Origin: Flagellimonas myxillae
GTDB lineage: Bacteria; Bacteroidota; Bacteroidia; Flavobacteriales; Flavobacteriaceae
Length of the DNA stretch: 64,000 nucleotides
NCBI RefSeq assembly: GCF_023502235.1
Contig: NZ_JAMFLY010000002.1
Coordinates: 744,001 to 808,000 of the forward strand
Direction: 5' to 3'
Shown: in pieces, positions 60,221 through 64,000 of the stretch
Layout of the letters: every line of letters begins with the position of its first letter
Position numbering within the stretch: position 1 is the stretch's first letter
Notes under the pieces: model-generated
The model's input: the letters and a program-made list of their open reading frames with translations, nothing else
What the model was told of the DNA's origin: nothing
The model's database searches: none
Position numbers and translations under genes: made by a program

Positions 60221-61132
60221 TTATCGGCTGACGGTCTCTTCTTCTTCTTCTTCTTCCATCTTGTTATCGGCTACCCCTTCCATGCCCAGTTCGGGAATCA
60301 CCAACAGCGGAATTTGCGTGTGGAAAGCCGTACGTTTTACAATGGGTTCCCGGGTCATTTGCTCCAAATAACTGTGCTGGTAATTCAGCATGGCCAGTAA
60401 ATGGATGTTCAATTCTTGGGAGAACAATTCCAAGGTCTGGGAAACCGAGTTGAGTTCGGAAACCGTGTGCACATAATGCTCGTGGCCACTTAGGTAGCGC
60501 CGAAGCATGTTCAGGTTAAATTGCTGGAGTTCCGAAAGGGCCTTTATTCCGTACTGCACATGCACGATCCGGATGGTGGCCTGGAACATCTGGGCCAGTT
60601 CCAACAACGGATTTAGTTCAGAGGCCGTGTAAAAACGGTTAAAATCGGTGGCAAAGGCAATTTCCGTGGGTGTCACAAACTGAAAATGCTGGGGAATGGC
60701 CAAAATGGGGCATTTTTTGGTGTTTTTGATGATGCGCACGGTATTGCTGCCCATAAAAACTTCTTCAATGCCCGATGCTCCCTTGGTACCCGTAACGATT
60801 AAATGTATGCCGAAGCTATCCACCAAATCCTTAACTTCCTCGGTCAACAGATTGAAGGAGGAAATGGTCTCAAAACTGTGTTTGGGATTCCGGTATTTGC
60901 TCTGGATTTTATCCACGGTCTTCTGCAGTCCTTCTTCGGAAGCATTCCGTACCGCATCCACAATGCGTACCCCATCGATCATCTTGGCCATAAAGCGGCC
61001 ACTGGGGATAACGGGGGTATAGGTGTTGAGCAAGTAGAACGTGCAGCTCTTGTTTCTGAACAATTGCATGGCATAATCAATGGCGTTCCATGCGTTGTCT
61101 GAAAAATCCGTAGGTATTAAAATCTTCTGCAT
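60221..61132 (-). CDS. Universal stress protein, tandem domain
   Basis: A 303-residue cytosolic protein with two Usp domains. The first starts KILIPTDFSDNAWNAIDYAM and has an ATP-type motif VTGTKGASGIEEVFMGSNTV; the second begins TEIAFATDFNRFYTASELNP. It ends in a run of Glu. The G-x2-G-x9-G-S/T site is complete in the first domain only. The neighbour upstream is the Crp/Fnr gene (82 bp gap), which suggests control by anaerobic or redox signals, an inference. Confidence 0.92.
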   Translation of the reverse strand: MQKILIPTDFSDNAWNAIDYAMQLFRNKSCTFYLLNTYTPVIPSGRFMAKMIDGVRIVDAVRNASEEGLQKTVDKIQSKYRNPKHSFETISSFNLLTEEVKDLVDSFGIHLIVTGTKGASGIEEVFMGSNTVRIIKNTKKCPILAIPQHFQFVTPTEIAFATDFNRFYTASELNPLLELAQMFQATIRIVHVQYGIKALSELQQFNLNMLRRYLSGHEHYVHTVSELNSVSQTLELFSQELNIHLLAMLNYQHSYLEQMTREPIVKRTAFHTQIPLLVIPELGMEGVADNKMEEEEEEETVSR

Positions 61133-61214
61133 TCGGCTAAAAATAAAGTCAAGGTAAAATTACCGTAACGCAAAAAGGGATACTATGACAATTGTCAGTT
61201 TTTGGATTTGCGGT

Positions 61215-61904
61215 CTAGAAGCCCTCAACCAATTCTACTAGTTTCCGCTCATTCTTGATGCCAATACGTTTGCCCGAAGTGTGGATCAACCCCTTTTTCT
61301 TGAATTCGGAAATGATTCGGATGGCAGATTCGGTGGCGGTACCCACCACATTGGAAATATCTTCCCGCGAGAGCGTTAGGGCCAAAAAGCCTTCGTCGTC
61401 CTCGCCAAAATTGTTTTTCAGATAAAGAATAGCCTCGGCAATACGTTGCTTCACCGTTTTTTGAGACATATTCACGATCACGTCATCGGCCTCTTTAAGA
61501 TCATGGGCCATATGGCGCAGCACCTCCAAGGTAAAATCAGGATTTTTGTGAAGGGTATGGGTAATGCTCTCCTTTGGAATAAAGCAAACTTCCATGTCGT
61601 TGACAGCAACGGCCGAAAGATTGGTAGACTCCTCAGCGATCACAGAGCGTTGACCAATGACCTCCCCTTTGGTGGCCAGTTTTACAATTTGGTCCTTGCC
61701 ATTGGCGCTGAGTTTGGAAAGTTTGGAAACCCCATCGCGAACGCAATAAACCCCATTGAGTTTATCACCTTCCTCAAAAATGGGTTCCCCCTTTTTGATT
61801 TTTTTGGTGGTTTTGGTATCAGAAACCTGCTTCAGCTCCTCTTTGCTCATGGCCCTCAGGGAGTTGAACTGTCTGATAATGCAATTTTCACACCTGCTGT
61901 CCAT
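61215..61904 (-). CDS. Crp/Fnr-family transcription regulator
   Basis: A 229-residue regulator. The N-terminus has two Cys (CENC), then a cyclic-nucleotide-binding-like barrel (IKKGEPIFEEGDKLNGVYCV and LATKGEVIGQRSVIAEES), a dimer helix and an HTH with recognition helix in LSREDISNVVGTATESAIRI, with Glu, Ser and Arg at the FNR-like E..SR position (ES-AIR). Only the two Cys of the usual FNR cluster ligands are seen at the N-terminus, so oxygen sensing by an iron-sulfur cluster is possible but unproven. The gene diverges from ccoI, and palindromes lie between them. Confidence 0.9.
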   Translation of the reverse strand: MDSRCENCIIRQFNSLRAMSKEELKQVSDTKTTKKIKKGEPIFEEGDKLNGVYCVRDGVSKLSKLSANGKDQIVKLATKGEVIGQRSVIAEESTNLSAVAVNDMEVCFIPKESITHTLHKNPDFTLEVLRHMAHDLKEADDVIVNMSQKTVKQRIAEAILYLKNNFGEDDEGFLALTLSREDISNVVGTATESAIRIISEFKKKGLIHTSGKRIGIKNERKLVELVEGF

Positions 61905-61931
61905 AGTCTTTTGGTTTATCTGATATACAAA

Positions 61932-61951
61932 ATTAATCCAATAGGATTAAT
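61932..61951. promoter_or_regulatory. Perfect palindrome in the fnr-ccoI gap
   Basis: ATTAATCC-AATA-GGATTAAT is a perfect 8 bp inverted repeat 28 bp upstream of the Crp/Fnr start. It could be an operator for a dimeric regulator. Confidence 0.5.
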
Positions 61952-61958
61952 CTTAAAC

Positions 61959-61970
61959 TGATAAATATCA
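61959..61970. promoter_or_regulatory. FNR-like box in the fnr-ccoI gap
   Basis: TGAT-AAAT-ATCA matches the FNR-box core (TTGATnnnnATCAA) and lies 53 bp upstream of the ccoI start, well placed for Fnr control of copper P-type ATPase and oxidase genes. Confidence 0.55.
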
Positions 61971-62022
61971 TATTTTTAAAGGAAGATGTGCTTCAATTTT
62001 GCCTCAGGTTAAGCAAATGTAA

Positions 62023-64000
62023 ATGGCAAACATGACATGTTATCACTGTGGTGATGACTGTGGCAGGGACAAGGTGCGGTTTGATGAAAGGGATTTTTGC
62101 TGTCATGGCTGTAAAACAGTGTACGAGATTTTTACTTCAAACGGCCTCTCCAACTTTTATGAGATAGAGGCCAAGGCGGGTAATACCCCAAAAGAAGTAC
62201 GGAGCAAATATGATTTTCTGGACAATCAGGAAATCGTAGGCAAGCTTTTGGAGTTTAATGAGGAAGGGGTGCAGGTGATCAACCTGAGCATTCCGTCCAT
62301 TCATTGTAGTTCCTGTATTTGGGTGCTGGAAAACTTGAACAAGTTGCACCCTGCGGTCAGTAATTCCCAAGTGGATTTTCCAAAGAAGACCCTTCGGGTC
62401 ACCTATACTTCAACCGATTTTTCCCTAAAGGGTTTGGTTCTGATGCTGAGCAGCATTGGTTACGAGCCCTACATTTCGTTGGATGAATACGAAAAAAAGG
62501 AAAAGAAAAAAGACCGCTCCCTGATCTATAAACTCGGGGTTGCCGGGTTTGCCTTTGGCAACGTGATGCTGCTGTCCTTTCCAGAATATTTTGAAGTGGA
62601 GGAATTCTGGTTGGAACAGTACAAGCCGGTCTTTCGATGGCTGATGTTCGCCTTTTCGCTCCCCGTGGTGTTTTATGCATCACAAGATTATTTTGTTTCG
62701 GCCTATAAGGGATTGCGCTCCAAACTTTTGAATATTGATGTGCCCATTGCCCTGGGAATCCTCACCTTGTTTTTACGAAGTACCGCGGACATTGTTTTTG
62801 ATTTGGGCTCTGGCTTTTTTGATAGCCTAACGGGCCTTGTGTTCTTTCTTCTCCTTGGGAAGTTTTTCCAACAACGCACCTATGCTTTCCTTTCTTTTGA
62901 AAGGGATTACAAATCCTATTTTCCTATTGCCGTTACACGTTTGAAACAGGATAAGACCGAAGAAAACATTCAGATTTACAAGGTCAAGGTAGGGGATAGG
63001 CTGCTCATTCGCAGCAATGAGATCATCCCAGTGGACAGTATCCTGATCAAGGGCTCGGCCGAAATCGATTACAGTTTTGTTACGGGGGAATCGCAGGCCG
63101 TAATCAAAGAATCCGGGGAAAAACTCTTTGCGGGGGGCAAGCAACTTTCAGGACTTTTGGAAGTGGAAGTGCTAAAGTCCGTTTCCCAGAGTTACCTTAC
63201 CCAGCTTTGGGGCAACTCCGTTTTTTCCAAGGACAAGGCAAGCGCTTTCCAAACCTTAACCGATAGTATTGGAAAACGGTTTACCGCCGCTGTACTGACC
63301 ATTGCCACAGTAGCCACTATTTTTTGGTTGTTCTATGAATCGAGCATGGCCCTTAATGTGTTTACGGCTGTATTGATCATTGCATGCCCTTGTGCCATCG
63401 CCTTGGCCGCACCCTTTACCCTGGGGAATATGCTCCGCATTTTTGGCAGGCACAAATTGTATTTAAAGAACACCAACGTTATTGAACGATTGGCCAAAAT
63501 AGACACGGCCATCTTCGACAAGACCGGAACCTTGACCACCACGGCCAAGGATACTATCCTCTACGAAGGGGTGGAACTGAGTCCGGAAGAAAATACCTTG
63601 CTTAAAACCACCTTGCGGGCTTCCAACCATCCATTGAGCAGGTCCTTGTACGATATTTTAAAGTCCAATGAGATCATGACCCTGGATGAATTCCAGGAGC
63701 ATACCGGGAAAGGTATCGAGGGCCGGATCAACGAGCGTTCCATCAAAATTGGTTCTCCGGGTTATGTGGGAAAGGATTTGGCGACCACTTCGGCCGATAC
63801 GGCGGTTTATATAAGTTCCGATGACGATTTTAAAGGGCGATTTGTGTTCAAGAACAGCTATCGGGAGGGTGTTTCCAAGGTGTTCGGGGCTTTGGGCCAA
63901 TCCATGCAAATTGGAATTCTTTCTGGGGATAATGATGGGGAACGCAAGCAACTTCAAAAAATATTACCAGCTAAAACGCGGATGTTGTTCAATCAAAAAC
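62023..64000 (+). CDS. ccoI: CcoI-type copper-translocating P-type ATPase, N-terminal part
   Basis: The frame is open from ATG 62023 to the right edge (659 codons). It begins with a cysteine-rich metal domain (CYHCGDDCGRDKVRF and FCCHGCKTVYEIF), then an HMA domain with SIHCSSCIWVLENL. Membrane helices follow, with the metal-site ACPCAIALAAPFTL, the phosphorylation site FDKTGTLTT, and the actuator motif VTGESQAVIKES. This combination is that of CcoI/FixI ATPases, which supply copper for cbb3 oxidase assembly. The C-terminus and any cco genes downstream are outside the window. Confidence 0.93.
   Translation, partial: MANMTCYHCGDDCGRDKVRFDERDFCCHGCKTVYEIFTSNGLSNFYEIEAKAGNTPKEVRSKYDFLDNQEIVGKLLEFNEEGVQVINLSIPSIHCSSCIWVLENLNKLHPAVSNSQVDFPKKTLRVTYTSTDFSLKGLVLMLSSIGYEPYISLDEYEKKEKKKDRSLIYKLGVAGFAFGNVMLLSFPEYFEVEEFWLEQYKPVFRWLMFAFSLPVVFYASQDYFVSAYKGLRSKLLNIDVPIALGILTLFLRSTADIVFDLGSGFFDSLTGLVFFLLLGKFFQQRTYAFLSFERDYKSYFPIAVTRLKQDKTEENIQIYKVKVGDRLLIRSNEIIPVDSILIKGSAEIDYSFVTGESQAVIKESGEKLFAGGKQLSGLLEVEVLKSVSQSYLTQLWGNSVFSKDKASAFQTLTDSIGKRFTAAVLTIATVATIFWLFYESSMALNVFTAVLIIACPCAIALAAPFTLGNMLRIFGRHKLYLKNTNVIERLAKIDTAIFDKTGTLTTTAKDTILYEGVELSPEENTLLKTTLRASNHPLSRSLYDILKSNEIMTLDEFQEHTGKGIEGRINERSIKIGSPGYVGKDLATTSADTAVYISSDDDFKGRFVFKNSYREGVSKVFGALGQSMQIGILSGDNDGERKQLQKILPAKTRMLFNQK

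Noticed and set aside
60238..60257. CTT microsatellite near the start of the minus strand region
   Set aside because: It is the coding sequence of the poly-Glu tail of the universal stress protein.

Overview
This window looks like a chromosomal segment of a marine-type member of the Flavobacteriaceae (phylum Bacteroidota). The evidence is the gene content (DUF4407 protein, M56/BlaI pair, LruC-domain lipoprotein, SigZ-like sigma factor, GH16 lipoprotein, CcoI next to a Crp/Fnr gene), the general lack of Shine-Dalgarno sequences, and promoter-like sequences of the Bacteroidota type (TTG, about 20 nt, TAnnTTTG). The genus cannot be fixed from the sequence alone.

Left part (about 0.6-31.4 kb): a signalling and exopolysaccharide (EPS) region, nearly all on the + strand. 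It opens with a phosphorelay set: a receiver-only regulator, a multi-PAS histidine kinase, a FIST-domain sensor, a second soluble histidine kinase, an HPt protein, a LytTR response regulator and a STAS protein. A Wzx/Wzy-type EPS locus follows without a real break. It has a second receiver-only regulator, an initiating sugar transferase fused to a degenerate receiver domain, a short TolC-like outer-membrane protein, a Wzc-like chain-length protein with a decayed kinase domain, a flippase, a polymerase, six further glycosyltransferases, an acyltransferase, Ugd and a UDP-xylose synthase, and an LruC lipoprotein. A receiver-kinase protein converges on the end of this run. rmlBACD (dTDP-L-rhamnose) follows under its own promoter. 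The simplest reading is that environmental sensing, perhaps of nitric oxide by the FIST protein, controls EPS synthesis.

Middle part (about 31.4-50 kb): mostly minus-strand housekeeping and accessory genes. They include a DUF4407 membrane protein, an M56/BlaI regulatory pair with two operator-like palindromes, a DMT transporter, an M20 peptidase, tRNA-Leu(UAG) with a duplicated 3' end and duplicated terminator, a GHL10-type glycoside hydrolase, several small unknowns, YihY/BrkB, a metallophosphoesterase, a CPBP protease, a membrane AraC regulator and a GH16 lipoprotein.

Right part: from about 50.1 to 57.2 kb there is an array of ten small AT-rich gene cassettes, all transcribed on the minus strand and separated by long imperfect palindromes. 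Six of these are exactly 123 bp from the conserved AAC to the conserved GTT. Each cassette begins and ends with its own 7-14 bp complementary arms, which is the logic of integron attC sites. No integrase is visible in the window, so this resembles a CALIN (cluster of attC sites lacking an integrase) of a non-canonical type. A single related cassette sits alone at 31.6-32.4 kb. Cassette contents are a VOC protein, an ABM-type monooxygenase, a methyltransferase, a DUF2441-like protein and several unknowns.

After the array come a small zinc-ribbon-like protein, a RelE/ParE toxin-antitoxin pair, a second GH16 enzyme, a SigZ-like sigma factor with an unlisted 28-residue cysteine-rich peptide downstream, a universal stress protein, a Crp/Fnr regulator, and divergently the truncated start of a CcoI-type copper P-type ATPase, with FNR-like palindromes between the last two.
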